64,000 nucleotides of DNA, from positions 62,001-126,000 of the forward strand of contig NZ_LPNR01000132.1 of the NCBI RefSeq assembly GCF_019266065.1, read 5' to 3'. The DNA is from Nocardia sp. MH4 (lineage in GTDB: Bacteria > Actinomycetota > Actinomycetes > Mycobacteriales > Mycobacteriaceae). The notes beneath the pieces are model-generated. The model did no database searches. It saw only the letters and a list, made by a program, of their open reading frames with translations, and was not told the origin of the DNA. Positions 34,213 through 42,512 of the stretch are shown piece by piece. A program made the translations under genes and the position numbers. Position 1 is the first letter of the stretch; each line of letters begins with the position of its first letter.

Positions 34213-35463
34213 ATGTCTGAATCCCGTTTGGTCAAGGCACTCACGGTGCCTGCCGCGGTGGCCATCGCAGGCCTGTTGCTCACCGGTTGCGGTGCCCGCG
34301 ACGACGCGTCGTCCGGCACGACCGCAGCATCCTGCGTCGACACCACCAAGGACACCATCAAGGTGGGCTCGCTGCACTCGCTGTCGGGCACCATGGCCAT
34401 TTCCGAAGTCACCGTGGCCAATTCGACCAAGCTGGCGATCGATCAGATCAACGCCGCGGGCGGTGTGCTGGGCAAGAAGATCGAGATCGTCCTCGAAGAC
34501 GGCGCCTCCGACCCGAAGACCTTCGCCGAGAAGGCGGAGAAGCTGATCAGCTCCGACTGTGTCGCCGCGGTGTTCGGCGGCTGGACCTCCTCGAGCCGCA
34601 AGGCCATGAAGCCCAAGTTCGAGAGCCTGAACTCGCTGCTGTACTACCCCGTGCAGTACGAGGGCCTGGAAGACAGCAAGAACATCTTCTACACCGGCGC
34701 CACCACCAACCAGCAGATCATCCCCGCGCTGGACTACCTCAAGCAGAAGGGCATCAAGTCCCTCTACCTGGTCGGCTCGGACTACGTCTTCCCGCAGACC
34801 GCCAACCGCGAGATCAAGGCCTACGCCGCGGCCAACGGCATCGAGATCAAGGGCGAGGACTACACCCCGCTCGGCTCGACCGACTTCTCCACCATCGTCA
34901 ACAAGGTCCGCAACGCCAAGGCGGGCGCGGTCTTCAACACCCTCAACGGCGACTCCAACGTCGCGTTCTTCCGCGAGTACACCAACGCGGGCCTGAAAGC
35001 CGCTGAGATGCCGGTGGTCTCGGTGTCGATCGCCGAGGAGGAGGTCGCCGGCATCGGCGCGCAGAACATCGCGGGCCAGCTGACCGCCTGGAACTACTAC
35101 CAGACCGTCGACTCCCCGGTGAACAAGAAGTTCGTCGCCGACTACAAGGCCGCCTTCGGCGCCGACAAGCCCACCTCGGACCCGATGGAAGCCGCCTACG
35201 CCTCGGTCTTCCTGTGGAAGAACACCGTCGAGAAGGCCAAGTCCTTCGCCGTGGCCGACGTGCAGGCCGCCGCTGACGGCGTCAGCTTCGAAGCCCCCGA
35301 GGGCACCGTCACCATCGACGGCTCCAACCACCACATCACCAAGACCGCCCGCATCGGCGAGATCCGGCCGGACGGCCTGATCTACACGGTGTGGGACTCG
35401 GGCAAGGCGATCACCCCGGACCCGTACCTGAAGTCCTACGACTGGGCCAAGGGCTTGAAGTAG
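34213..35463 (+). CDS. urtA: Urea ABC transporter substrate-binding lipoprotein
   Basis: A 416-residue binding protein for high-affinity urea (or short amide) uptake. Lipoprotein signal with lipobox LLTGC near residue 26. Mature motifs TIKVGSLHSLSGTMAISE, FGGWTSSSRKAMKPKFE and LYYPVQYEGLE are specific to UrtA rather than LivJ. GAGGAG precedes ATG 34213. A GC hairpin between urtA and urtB probably raises urtA message relative to the membrane components, as is common for binding proteins. Imports the same compound released by allantoicase. Confidence 0.95.
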   Translation: MSESRLVKALTVPAAVAIAGLLLTGCGARDDASSGTTAASCVDTTKDTIKVGSLHSLSGTMAISEVTVANSTKLAIDQINAAGGVLGKKIEIVLEDGASDPKTFAEKAEKLISSDCVAAVFGGWTSSSRKAMKPKFESLNSLLYYPVQYEGLEDSKNIFYTGATTNQQIIPALDYLKQKGIKSLYLVGSDYVFPQTANREIKAYAAANGIEIKGEDYTPLGSTDFSTIVNKVRNAKAGAVFNTLNGDSNVAFFREYTNAGLKAAEMPVVSVSIAEEEVAGIGAQNIAGQLTAWNYYQTVDSPVNKKFVADYKAAFGADKPTSDPMEAAYASVFLWKNTVEKAKSFAVADVQAAADGVSFEAPEGTVTIDGSNHHITKTARIGEIRPDGLIYTVWDSGKAITPDPYLKSYDWAKGLK

Positions 35464-35472
35464 CTGTCGCGT

Positions 35473-35493
35473 GGCCGCGACGTGTTCGCGGCC
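35473..35493 (+). terminator. Attenuating hairpin between urtA and urtB
   Basis: GGCCGCGA-cgtgt-TCGCGGCC is a perfect 8-bp stem starting 10 bases after the urtA stop, within the 160-base urtA-urtB gap. No T-run follows, so partial termination or 3'-end stabilisation of urtA is likely. Confidence 0.5.
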
Positions 35494-35623
35494 CCCAAGG
35501 CTCACCACCGACCGGCCGATACCCGCGCCGAGGCGCAGCGTCTCGGCCGGTCGGCGGCGAGCCGGCCGCGAACGGGCCTCCTCGAGGTCGGCCGCTCGTG
35601 GTCACCGATCGCAGGGAACTCAC

Positions 35624-36508
35624 ATGGATGTACTCATCGGCCAACTCTTCACCGGGTTGAGCCTCGGTTCAATTCTTCTGCTCGCCGCCCTCGGCCTAGC
35701 GCTGACCTTCGGTCAGATGGGCGTCATCAACATGGCCCACGGCGAATTCATCATGGCCGGCTGCTACACCACCTACGTTGTGCAGCAAGTCTTCTCGTCG
35801 GCGGGCGTCTCACTGGTCGTCTCGTTATTCATGGGCTTCCTGATCGGCGGCCTGCTCGGCGCCGCCCTGGAAATGGGCCTGATCCGCTACATGTACGACC
35901 GCCCGCTGGACACGCTGCTGGTCACCTTCGGTGTCGGCCTGGTGTTGCAGCAGGCCGCGCGTGACATCTTCGGCGCGCCCGCCAAGAACGTGCTGGTGCC
36001 CGAATGGCTCAGCGGCGGCATCACCATCGCGGGCGCGGTGGTGCCCAAGACCCGCATCTTCATCCTGGTGCTGGCGATCGTCGCGGTGACCGCGCTGGCC
36101 GCGGTCCTCAAGACCACCCCGATGGGCCGTCGTATCCGCGCCGTCGTGCAGAACCGCGGCCTGGCCGAAACCTCCGGCATCTCTTCGCGGTTCACCGATA
36201 TCAGCACGTTCTTCATCGGTTCCGGCCTGGCCGGCGTGGCCGGTGTGGCCTTGACCCTGATCGGCTCGACCAGCCCCACCATCGGCCAGAGCTATCTGAT
36301 CGACGCGTTCCTGGTGGTCGTGATCGGCGGCCTCGGCCAGATCAAGGGCACGGTCATCGCGGCGTTCGCGCTCGGCCTGCTCAACTCCTTCATCGAATAC
36401 TCGACCACCGCGTCCATCGCGAAGGTCATCGTGTTCGTGCTGATCGTCATCTTCCTGCAGGTTCGCCCGCAGGGTCTGTTCACCGTGCGGACAAGGAGTC
36501 TGGCATGA
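35624..36508 (+). CDS. urtB: Urea ABC transporter permease UrtB
   Basis: A 294-residue LivH-like inner-membrane permease with about eight transmembrane helices. LALTFGQMGVINMAHGEFIMAGCYTTY is the UrtB-specific version of the LivH signature, and VVIGGLGQIKGTVIAA is the C-terminal permease motif. The ATG at 35624 has AGGGA eight bases upstream. Its stop overlaps urtC (ATGA). Confidence 0.95.
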   Translation: MDVLIGQLFTGLSLGSILLLAALGLALTFGQMGVINMAHGEFIMAGCYTTYVVQQVFSSAGVSLVVSLFMGFLIGGLLGAALEMGLIRYMYDRPLDTLLVTFGVGLVLQQAARDIFGAPAKNVLVPEWLSGGITIAGAVVPKTRIFILVLAIVAVTALAAVLKTTPMGRRIRAVVQNRGLAETSGISSRFTDISTFFIGSGLAGVAGVALTLIGSTSPTIGQSYLIDAFLVVVIGGLGQIKGTVIAAFALGLLNSFIEYSTTASIAKVIVFVLIVIFLQVRPQGLFTVRTRSLA

Positions 36509-37641
36509 CCGCACTCACGGAACGTCTCCGCGCCTACCCCCGGCTGACCCCGGTCGCCGGGTTCGCGATCGCCGCCTTCCTCTTGTTCGCGGTGGCCCCG
36601 GCGGTGCTGAGCGACTTCCGCCTGAACCTGCTCGCCAAGTTCCTCTGCTTCGCCATCGTGGCGGCGGGGATCGGGCTGGCGTGGGGCCGCGGCGGCATGC
36701 TCACCCTGGGCCAGGGCGTGTTCTTCGGCATCGGCGCCTACATCATGGCCATGCACATGCAACTCGCCGACGCCGCCCGCCTCGGCAACGACGTCCCGGA
36801 GTTCATGGAGATCTCCGGCATCAGCGAACTGCCCGGGTTCTGGCAGCCCTTCGCCTCGGCGCCGATGGCGATTCTCGCCATCCTGGTGCTGCCCGCGCTG
36901 GTGGCCGCCGTGCTCGGCTACGGCGTGTTCAAGCGCCGGGTGCGGGGCGCGTACTTCGCCATCCTGAGCCAGGCGCTGGCCGCGGCGCTGGCCATCCTGC
37001 TCACCGGGCAGCAGGCCATCGGCGGCTTCACCGGCCTGTCGGACTTCCGGTCCTTCTTCGGGTTCCGGCTCTCCGACCCGGCCAACCGCCAGATGCTGTT
37101 CTTCATCGCCGCGGGCACGCTGCTGCTGGTCGTCGCGCTGATCCGGCAGCTCAACCGCAGCCGCTACGGCGAACTGCTGGTCGCGGTGCGCGACGCGGAG
37201 GAGCGGGTCCGCTTCCTCGGCTACGACCCGGCCAACATCAAGATCGTCGCCTACGTGGTGGCGGCGTTCCTGGCCGGCATCGCCGGTGCGCTGTTCACCC
37301 CGATCGTCGGCATCATCTCCCCCGCCGACATCGGTGTCGTCCCGTCCATCGCGTTCCTCATCGGCGTCGCGATCGGCGGCCGCACCACCCTGCTCGGCCC
37401 GGTTCTCGGCGCGATCGGCGTCGCCTGGGCGCAGACCTCGCTGTCGGAGTCGTTCCCCTCGGGCTGGACCTACCTGCAGGGCGTGCTGTTCATCGTGGTC
37501 GTCGGCTTCATCCCCGCCGGGCTGGCCGGGCTGTGGCCGCTGTTCAAGGGCTGGTGGCACAGCCGCACCCCCGAACCGGCCCCGGCGACGCCCGCCGCAC
37601 CCGCACCCGTCGTCACCGAGGAGAAGGTGGAAGCGCGATGA
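36505..37641 (+). CDS. urtC: Urea ABC transporter permease UrtC
   Basis: A 378-residue LivM-like permease, eight to ten transmembrane helices, partner of UrtB. GLAWGRGGMLTLGQGVFFGIGAY and GGRTTLLGPVLGAI are family signatures. The C-terminal tail (about 25 residues rich in Pro and Ala) is cytoplasmic. ATGA overlaps link it to urtB upstream and urtD downstream. Confidence 0.95.
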   Translation: MTALTERLRAYPRLTPVAGFAIAAFLLFAVAPAVLSDFRLNLLAKFLCFAIVAAGIGLAWGRGGMLTLGQGVFFGIGAYIMAMHMQLADAARLGNDVPEFMEISGISELPGFWQPFASAPMAILAILVLPALVAAVLGYGVFKRRVRGAYFAILSQALAAALAILLTGQQAIGGFTGLSDFRSFFGFRLSDPANRQMLFFIAAGTLLLVVALIRQLNRSRYGELLVAVRDAEERVRFLGYDPANIKIVAYVVAAFLAGIAGALFTPIVGIISPADIGVVPSIAFLIGVAIGGRTTLLGPVLGAIGVAWAQTSLSESFPSGWTYLQGVLFIVVVGFIPAGLAGLWPLFKGWWHSRTPEPAPATPAAPAPVVTEEKVEAR

Positions 37642-38450
37642 CCACACACGAGCCCAAAGCGGGCGGCAACGCGGGCATGGACAGCGACTACCTCGAAATC
37701 CGCGGTCTCTCGGTGAGTTTCGACGGGTTCAAGGCGGTCACCGATGTCGACCTGACGGTGCTCCAGGGCGACCTGCGGTTCCTGATCGGCCCCAACGGCG
37801 CGGGCAAGACCACGCTCATCGACGCCATCACCGGCCTGGTGCCGGCCACCGGCTCGGCCCAGAAATCCGGCACCGAGCTGCTCGGCAAGAAGGTGCACCA
37901 GATCGCCCGCCTCGGCGTCGGCCGCACCTTCCAGACCGCGAGCGTGTTCGAGCAGCTCAGCGTGCTGCAGAACCTGGACATCGCGGCGGGGGCGGGCCGC
38001 TCGGCGCTGTCGCTGTTGCGGGCGCGCAAGTCGGTGCTGCCGAGCATCGAAGAGGCCTTGGAGACAACGGGTCTGACCGCGCTGCGGGACAAGCCCGCCG
38101 GGGTGCTGGCGCACGGACAGAAGCAGTGGCTCGAGATCGGCATGCTGCTGGTGCAGAACGCCTCGGTACTGCTGCTCGACGAACCGGTCGCGGGCATGAG
38201 CGCCGAGGAACGCGAGGAGACCGGAAACCTGTTGCGCCGCATCGGCGGTGACCGCGTGGTCGTCGTCGTCGAGCACGACATGGACTTCATGCGCTCCTTC
38301 GCCACCTCGGTCACCGTCCTCGCGGGCGGCAAGGTGCTCAGCGAGGGCAGCGTCGAAGAGGTGCAGGCCGATCCGAAGGTGCAGGAGGTCTATCTCGGCA
38401 CCGCGGCACTGGCCGGGGACGCGACGAACAAGGAGTCCGCCGATGCTTGA
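37638..38450 (+). CDS. urtD: Urea ABC transporter ATP-binding protein UrtD
   Basis: A 270-residue LivG-like ATPase. Walker A GPNGAGKTT, a signature region LAHGQKQWLEIGMLL (the typical degenerate UrtD form), Walker B VLLLDEPVAGMS and switch His VVEHDMDF. The first 17 residues are a variable extension. It overlaps urtC by 4 bases and urtE by 8 bases. Confidence 0.95.
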   Translation: MTTHEPKAGGNAGMDSDYLEIRGLSVSFDGFKAVTDVDLTVLQGDLRFLIGPNGAGKTTLIDAITGLVPATGSAQKSGTELLGKKVHQIARLGVGRTFQTASVFEQLSVLQNLDIAAGAGRSALSLLRARKSVLPSIEEALETTGLTALRDKPAGVLAHGQKQWLEIGMLLVQNASVLLLDEPVAGMSAEEREETGNLLRRIGGDRVVVVVEHDMDFMRSFATSVTVLAGGKVLSEGSVEEVQADPKVQEVYLGTAALAGDATNKESADA

Positions 38451-39135
38451 ACTACACGACATCCACTCCGGCTACGGGCGCACCGAGGTCATCCACGGTG
38501 TCAGCCTGACCGTGCCCGACGACAGCGTGGTCGCCATCATGGGCCACAACGGCGCGGGCAAGACCACGCTGCTGCGCACCGCGGTCGGCCTGCTGCCGAC
38601 CAAGTCGGGCACGATCACCTTCGACGGCGACAAGATCACCAAGTTGTCCCCGTCGCAGCGGGTCAAGCGCGGTATCGCCTACGTGCCGCAGGGGCAGCAG
38701 AGTTTTCCCCAGCTGACCACCGCCGAGAACCTGCAGGTCGTGGCGGACGGGCGCAAGCGCGGCAAGGCGCTGATCGAGGAATCGCTCGAGCTGTTCCCCG
38801 CGCTGCGTGAGCTGCTGACCCGCAAGGCCGGCCTGCTCTCGGGCGGTCAGCGGCAGCAGCTGGCCATCGCGCGCGCGCTGATCACCGAACCCAAGCTGCT
38901 CATCCTCGACGAGCCGACCGAGGGCATCCAGCCCTCGGTGGTGGCCGAGATCGAGCGCACCATCATCGATCTCACCCAGCGCGGCGGACTCAGCGTGCTG
39001 CTGGTGGAGCAGCACATCGGCTTCGCGCTGCAAGCCGCTCAGCACTACTACGTGCTGCACTCGGGGCATCTGGGGTCCTCGGGCGAGGGCGGTGCCGGTG
39101 CCGAATCCGCGGTCCGCGCGGCGATGGCGATCTGA
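38443..39135 (+). CDS. urtE: Urea ABC transporter ATP-binding protein UrtE
   Basis: A 230-residue LivF-like ATPase. Walker A GHNGAGKTT (His where most relatives have Arg), signature LLSGGQRQQLAIARAL, Walker B LLILDEPTEGIQPS and switch His VEQHIGF. It pairs with UrtD to power UrtBC. The gene is the last transport gene of the operon, 9 bases before the GntR gene. Confidence 0.95.
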   Translation: MLELHDIHSGYGRTEVIHGVSLTVPDDSVVAIMGHNGAGKTTLLRTAVGLLPTKSGTITFDGDKITKLSPSQRVKRGIAYVPQGQQSFPQLTTAENLQVVADGRKRGKALIEESLELFPALRELLTRKAGLLSGGQRQQLAIARALITEPKLLILDEPTEGIQPSVVAEIERTIIDLTQRGGLSVLLVEQHIGFALQAAQHYYVLHSGHLGSSGEGGAGAESAVRAAMAI

Positions 39136-39144
39136 CCGAAGGCC

Positions 39145-39858
39145 ATGAACCGCAGGGGGCGGGTGTCCCTGGCCGAGCGCGTCTACCTGGCGCTGCGTGA
39201 CGACCTGGCCACCGGGACCCTCCCGCCGACCGAACGACTGCGCGCCGAACGGCTGGCCCAGCGCTACGGCGTCTCGCGCACTCCGGTGCGCGAGGCGCTG
39301 GCCCGGCTCCAGGCCGACGGCTTGGTCCAGCGCCACCCGGACGGGCTCTACCTCTATCGCCCGCGCCTGGCCGAGCTCGACGAGCTCTACGAACTACGAA
39401 TAGTGCTGGAAGCCCGGGGTTTCCAGCGCATCGATGCCGCGGACTCGGTCCAGCCGCACAGCCCCGCCGCCCACGATCTGCCCGCCGTGCGCGCCGAACT
39501 GGAGCGCTGGCGCGAATACCGGGACACGCCACCGGAACCCGGGCCGGAGCTGGTGGCCGCCGACGAGCGGTTCCACACCGAGCTGCTGCGGGCGGCGGGT
39601 AATTCGGCCCTCGCCGAGGCGCTCACCGCGGTCTACGTGCGGGTGCGCCCGGTGCGCACCATGGACGTGCCGACCGCCGAGCGGGTCGCGGCGATGACAG
39701 CCGAGCACATCACCATCGCCGAGCAGGTGCTGGCCGGGGCGGGCGACCAGGCGCTGCACACCCTCACCGCGCACATCGATTCCTCCCGCGCGCACGTCCG
39801 GGTGCGGGCCGAGCAGGCGATCGCCTTCACCAAACTCGGCCGTGCCGTGCGAGATTGA
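39145..39858 (+). CDS. GntR-family regulator, FCD (FadR) type
   Basis: A 237-residue regulator. Residues 8-70 are the winged helix (LAERVYLALRDDLATGTL, RLAQRYGVSRTPVREALARL); the rest is an all-helical FCD ligand domain with DERFHTELLRAAGNSAL and a late HIDSSRAHV, giving Asp and His residues that usually bind a metal and a carboxylate ligand. It starts 9 bases after urtE, so it is co-transcribed with urtABCDE and probably regulates it. A palindrome of suitable type lies upstream of urtA. The ligand is unknown. Confidence 0.88.
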   Translation: MNRRGRVSLAERVYLALRDDLATGTLPPTERLRAERLAQRYGVSRTPVREALARLQADGLVQRHPDGLYLYRPRLAELDELYELRIVLEARGFQRIDAADSVQPHSPAAHDLPAVRAELERWREYRDTPPEPGPELVAADERFHTELLRAAGNSALAEALTAVYVRVRPVRTMDVPTAERVAAMTAEHITIAEQVLAGAGDQALHTLTAHIDSSRAHVRVRAEQAIAFTKLGRAVRD

Positions 39859-39862
39859 GGGC

Positions 39863-40759
39863 TCAGCAGCCGTCCTGGAACGGCCAGCACTGGACCGGAC
39901 GCTGACCGGCCGGGGTCGAGGCGGGCGCCCTGGTCGTGCTCTGGGAGATCTCGGAGCTGGGACGCGGGTGCGGCGAGTCCCGCAGCAGGGCCTGCCCGAC
40001 CACCAGGAACACCACGAACACACCGAGCACGGCCGCGACGAACAGGATCAGCCCGACCAGCTTCCCGCGCTCGGACGGCTCGGCGGGCGGCGGCGCCTGG
40101 ATCGGTTCGGTGAACTTGCGCGGCTGCGGCGGGCGCGGCGCCGGCGCGGGGCGGCTGCCCTCGAAGCCGTCGGCGGCCAGGTCGGCGCGCGCGGGCGTCA
40201 GGTCACCGGCGCCCAGCGCGGTGCAGGTGGCGAGTACCCGGTCGATCGTCCATTCGCGAGGCCCGGCGGAGAAGCCCTCGAGGTACACGCGCAGCTCGTG
40301 CGCGTCGACGGTATTGGCGACCAGCACGTCCAGCCCGGACCGCAGCGCGGTGCGGGCGGGCCGCACCACCACGCCCCGATAGGGCACCATCACCACCGCG
40401 CCGCTGACGTGCCTGCTGTCCTGCAGCGCCTGCTCCAGCGCCACCCGCACGGCGTGTATCCCGTGCTCGAGCCGGTCGGTGAGCCCGGTCGAGGGCTCGG
40501 CGTCCAGGTCGAGCGGGCTGTCGCTGATCGTCCACTCGCCCGCGGCCGAGACCGCGAGCAGGCCGCTCTGACGTCGCCGGAAGCCCTTCACCTCGATGAC
40601 CGTGATCCCCCGCGGCGTCACGATCACCGCGCCCAGCCTGCGATCACCGACCCGGCAATCCACCAGCGCGAGCCCCGTGCTCGGATAGGCGCGCAGGCAA
40701 TCGACGAACTCCCGCTCGGCGCCGGTGAGCTCCGCATCCGGCCTGATCCGAACCAGCAT
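39863..40759 (-). CDS. NERD-like membrane-anchored protein
   Basis: A 298-residue protein. Residues 1-190 resemble a nuclease-related (NERD) domain: a hydrophobic strand ending in VIVTPRGITVIEVKGF, where the Glu-x-Lys is the PD-(D/E)xK-like core, then strand-helix units (GAVVMVPYRGVVVRP). Residues about 195-230 are Pro/Ala-rich, followed by one transmembrane helix (LVGLILFVAAVLGVFVVFLV) and a short external tail with two Cys. No neighbour explains it. Nuclease activity is not established for most NERD proteins. Confidence 0.65.
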   Translation of the reverse strand: MLVRIRPDAELTGAEREFVDCLRAYPSTGLALVDCRVGDRRLGAVIVTPRGITVIEVKGFRRRQSGLLAVSAAGEWTISDSPLDLDAEPSTGLTDRLEHGIHAVRVALEQALQDSRHVSGAVVMVPYRGVVVRPARTALRSGLDVLVANTVDAHELRVYLEGFSAGPREWTIDRVLATCTALGAGDLTPARADLAADGFEGSRPAPAPRPPQPRKFTEPIQAPPPAEPSERGKLVGLILFVAAVLGVFVVFLVVGQALLRDSPHPRPSSEISQSTTRAPASTPAGQRPVQCWPFQDGC

Positions 40760-40960
40760 TCCGATGTTCCCCTACCAGTGCTGCGACCTCACACCGCCGC
40801 TGCGCGCTGCGGTACCCACCGATCATGACGCGCAACTGTTGCGAAAACCACTGGAAACCAAAGAAAACCGGCACGACTCCCGCAGTCGCCTTCGCGATCC
40901 CATACCGGCGAGTACGCTGCGAACCGGCCGGGCGAGCACGAGCAGACAGGTGGAGAAGTG

Positions 40961-41524
40961 ATGGATCCAGCGCCCCTACCACGGGTTTCCCCGGGACGGT
41001 TCGCCGAGCTCGGACCGATCAACTGGGTTGTCTGGCAAGTGCTTTCCCGGGCGTCGGGCACCGATGACGCGCATCTGTTCAGCACCCTCGGGCGCACCGG
41101 CGGGCTGTTCCGCGGCTGGCTGCACTTTTCCGGCAAGCTCATGCCGGGCGGGCGGCTGCCACGCGCCGAGGCCGAACTGGTCATCCTGCGGGTCGCGCAC
41201 CTGCGCGCGTGCGACTACGAGACCGACCATCATCGCCGCCTCGGCCGCAAGGCCGGACTCTCGGCGGTGGAGATCGACCGCGTCGCCGCCGGGCCCGAGG
41301 CCGAGGGCTGGACGCCACGGCAGCGGGCGCTGCTCACCGTCGTCGACCAGCTGGTGACCAGCCGCGACGTCGACGATGCCGCGTGGGCCGAGCTCGCCGC
41401 ACACTACGACGAGCGCCGGCTCATCGAGATCGTGCTGCTGATCAACCAGTACGAGGGCCTGGCCGCCACCATCACCACGCTGCGGATCGACCGCGACACT
41501 CTCCCGCCTCTCCGCGACTTCTAG
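40961..41524 (+). CDS. Carboxymuconolactone decarboxylase / AhpD-like protein (Rv0464c-like)
   Basis: A 187-residue helical protein of the CMD/AhpD fold (ELVILRVAHLRACDYETDHHRRLGRKAGLS). The canonical AhpD CxxC is reduced to a single Cys (RACDYETDHH), so peroxidase activity is doubtful. Strand and relative position to ramB match M. tuberculosis Rv0464c, which is also a protein of this size. ATG 40961 with GGAG upstream; GTG 40958 is adjacent. Confidence 0.78.
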   Translation: MDPAPLPRVSPGRFAELGPINWVVWQVLSRASGTDDAHLFSTLGRTGGLFRGWLHFSGKLMPGGRLPRAEAELVILRVAHLRACDYETDHHRRLGRKAGLSAVEIDRVAAGPEAEGWTPRQRALLTVVDQLVTSRDVDDAAWAELAAHYDERRLIEIVLLINQYEGLAATITTLRIDRDTLPPLRDF

Positions 41525-41667
41525 CCGGACCGAGGCTCGGAGCTGGGTCAGGTCGGCGGCGGGCGGTGGTCACCGGCACGGTCAGCCCGTGCCCGGCGCG
41601 CTGTCCCGCGCTCATGTTGTGACTCAGCTCATAGGGCGAAGCGTTCGGTTCGCCGTCATGGTTTCAA

Positions 41668-41682
41668 CCGTACATCGTACGG
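41668..41682. promoter_or_regulatory. Palindromic operator upstream of VOC gene
   Basis: CCGTAC-atc-GTACGG, a perfect 6-bp dyad, lies 24 bases before the VOC start and is flanked by a wider repeat GTTCGGTTCG (41643-41652) / CGAACCGA (41690-41697). It has the look of a TetR operator; no TetR gene is adjacent. Confidence 0.5.
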
Positions 41683-41706
41683 AGTTAAACGAACCGAGGA
41701 GAACGC

Positions 41707-42084
41707 ATGCAGATCACCGGCTCCGCCATCTCGCTCAATGTCGCCGACCCCCAGGCCTCGGCGAAGTTCCTGGTCGACCACCTCGGCTTCACCGAACAGA
41801 TGGCCGCCGACGGGTTCGTCTCCCTCCAGCGGCCCGATGCCGGAATGAACGTCATCTACCTGCGCACCGGCCTGAGCACCTTCAAGCCGGCGCGCATCGC
41901 GGGCAGCGCGGGCGACGGCACGCTCGTGGTGTTCATCGTCGACGACATCGACGCCGAGTACGAGCGACTGCGCGCCGCGGGCGTGCCGATCGAGACGCCC
42001 ATCGAGACCGAGGAGTGGGGCGAGCGCTACTTCCAGATGACCGACCCGAACGGGATCGTCATCCAGCTGGTGCAGTGGGTGTGA
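41707..42084 (+). CDS. VOC (glyoxalase-fold) family protein
   Basis: A 125-residue single-module vicinal oxygen chelate protein: SAISLNVADPQASAKFLVDHLGF at the start and ERYFQMTDPNGIVIQLVQW at the end. The usual first metal His is replaced (SLNVADP) and the Glu ligand of glyoxalase I is Gln or absent, so it may be a resistance or binding protein rather than an enzyme. GAGGAG precedes ATG 41707. Its stop abuts the facing DoxX-like gene with no gap. Confidence 0.82.
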   Translation: MQITGSAISLNVADPQASAKFLVDHLGFTEQMAADGFVSLQRPDAGMNVIYLRTGLSTFKPARIAGSAGDGTLVVFIVDDIDAEYERLRAAGVPIETPIETEEWGERYFQMTDPNGIVIQLVQWV

Positions 42085-42468
42085 TCAGCGGCGCGCGACG
42101 CGCAGCGCGGCGACGACCATCGGGATCTGCAGCGGCAGCCGCGCCAGCACACCGGCCTTGAACAGGCCGTTCGCCTTCGGATTGCCGACCACGTCGACGG
42201 CCATCTGGATGTTCGCCGGGAAGACCCCGACGAACAGCGCCGCGGCCAGCCAACCGCCGAAGCGGCGGGTGCGCGGCACCGCCAGCGCCGTCGCGACGCC
42301 GAGCTCGGCGACCCCGGACGCGTAGGTGTAGGTCCGCGGGTTGCCGGGCAGCTTCGGCGGCACGATGCCGTCGAACGGCTTCGGCGCGACGAAGTGCAGG
42401 ACACCCATCACGAACAGCAGCCCGCTCAGGTAGGAGTGCGCGCGTCGACGGGGAGTTTCGGTAGCCAC
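42085..42468 (-). CDS. DoxX-like small membrane protein
   Basis: A 127-residue protein with four hydrophobic segments in the DoxX/MauE pattern (SYLSGLLFVMGVLHFVAPKPFDGIVPP; SGVAELGVATALAVP; WLAAALFVGVFPANIQMAVD; the last near the C terminus). HFVAPKPF is typical of actinobacterial DoxX-like proteins. GTG 42468 is the likely start. Function unknown; often linked to thiol or redox stress genes, and it neighbours an NmrA-type quinone reductase. Confidence 0.72.
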   Translation of the reverse strand: MATETPRRRAHSYLSGLLFVMGVLHFVAPKPFDGIVPPKLPGNPRTYTYASGVAELGVATALAVPRTRRFGGWLAAALFVGVFPANIQMAVDVVGNPKANGLFKAGVLARLPLQIPMVVAALRVARR

Positions 42469-42512
42469 ACCCGAACTCTGCCACACCACTCCCCGTCGGC
42501 CCACCCCCGAAA

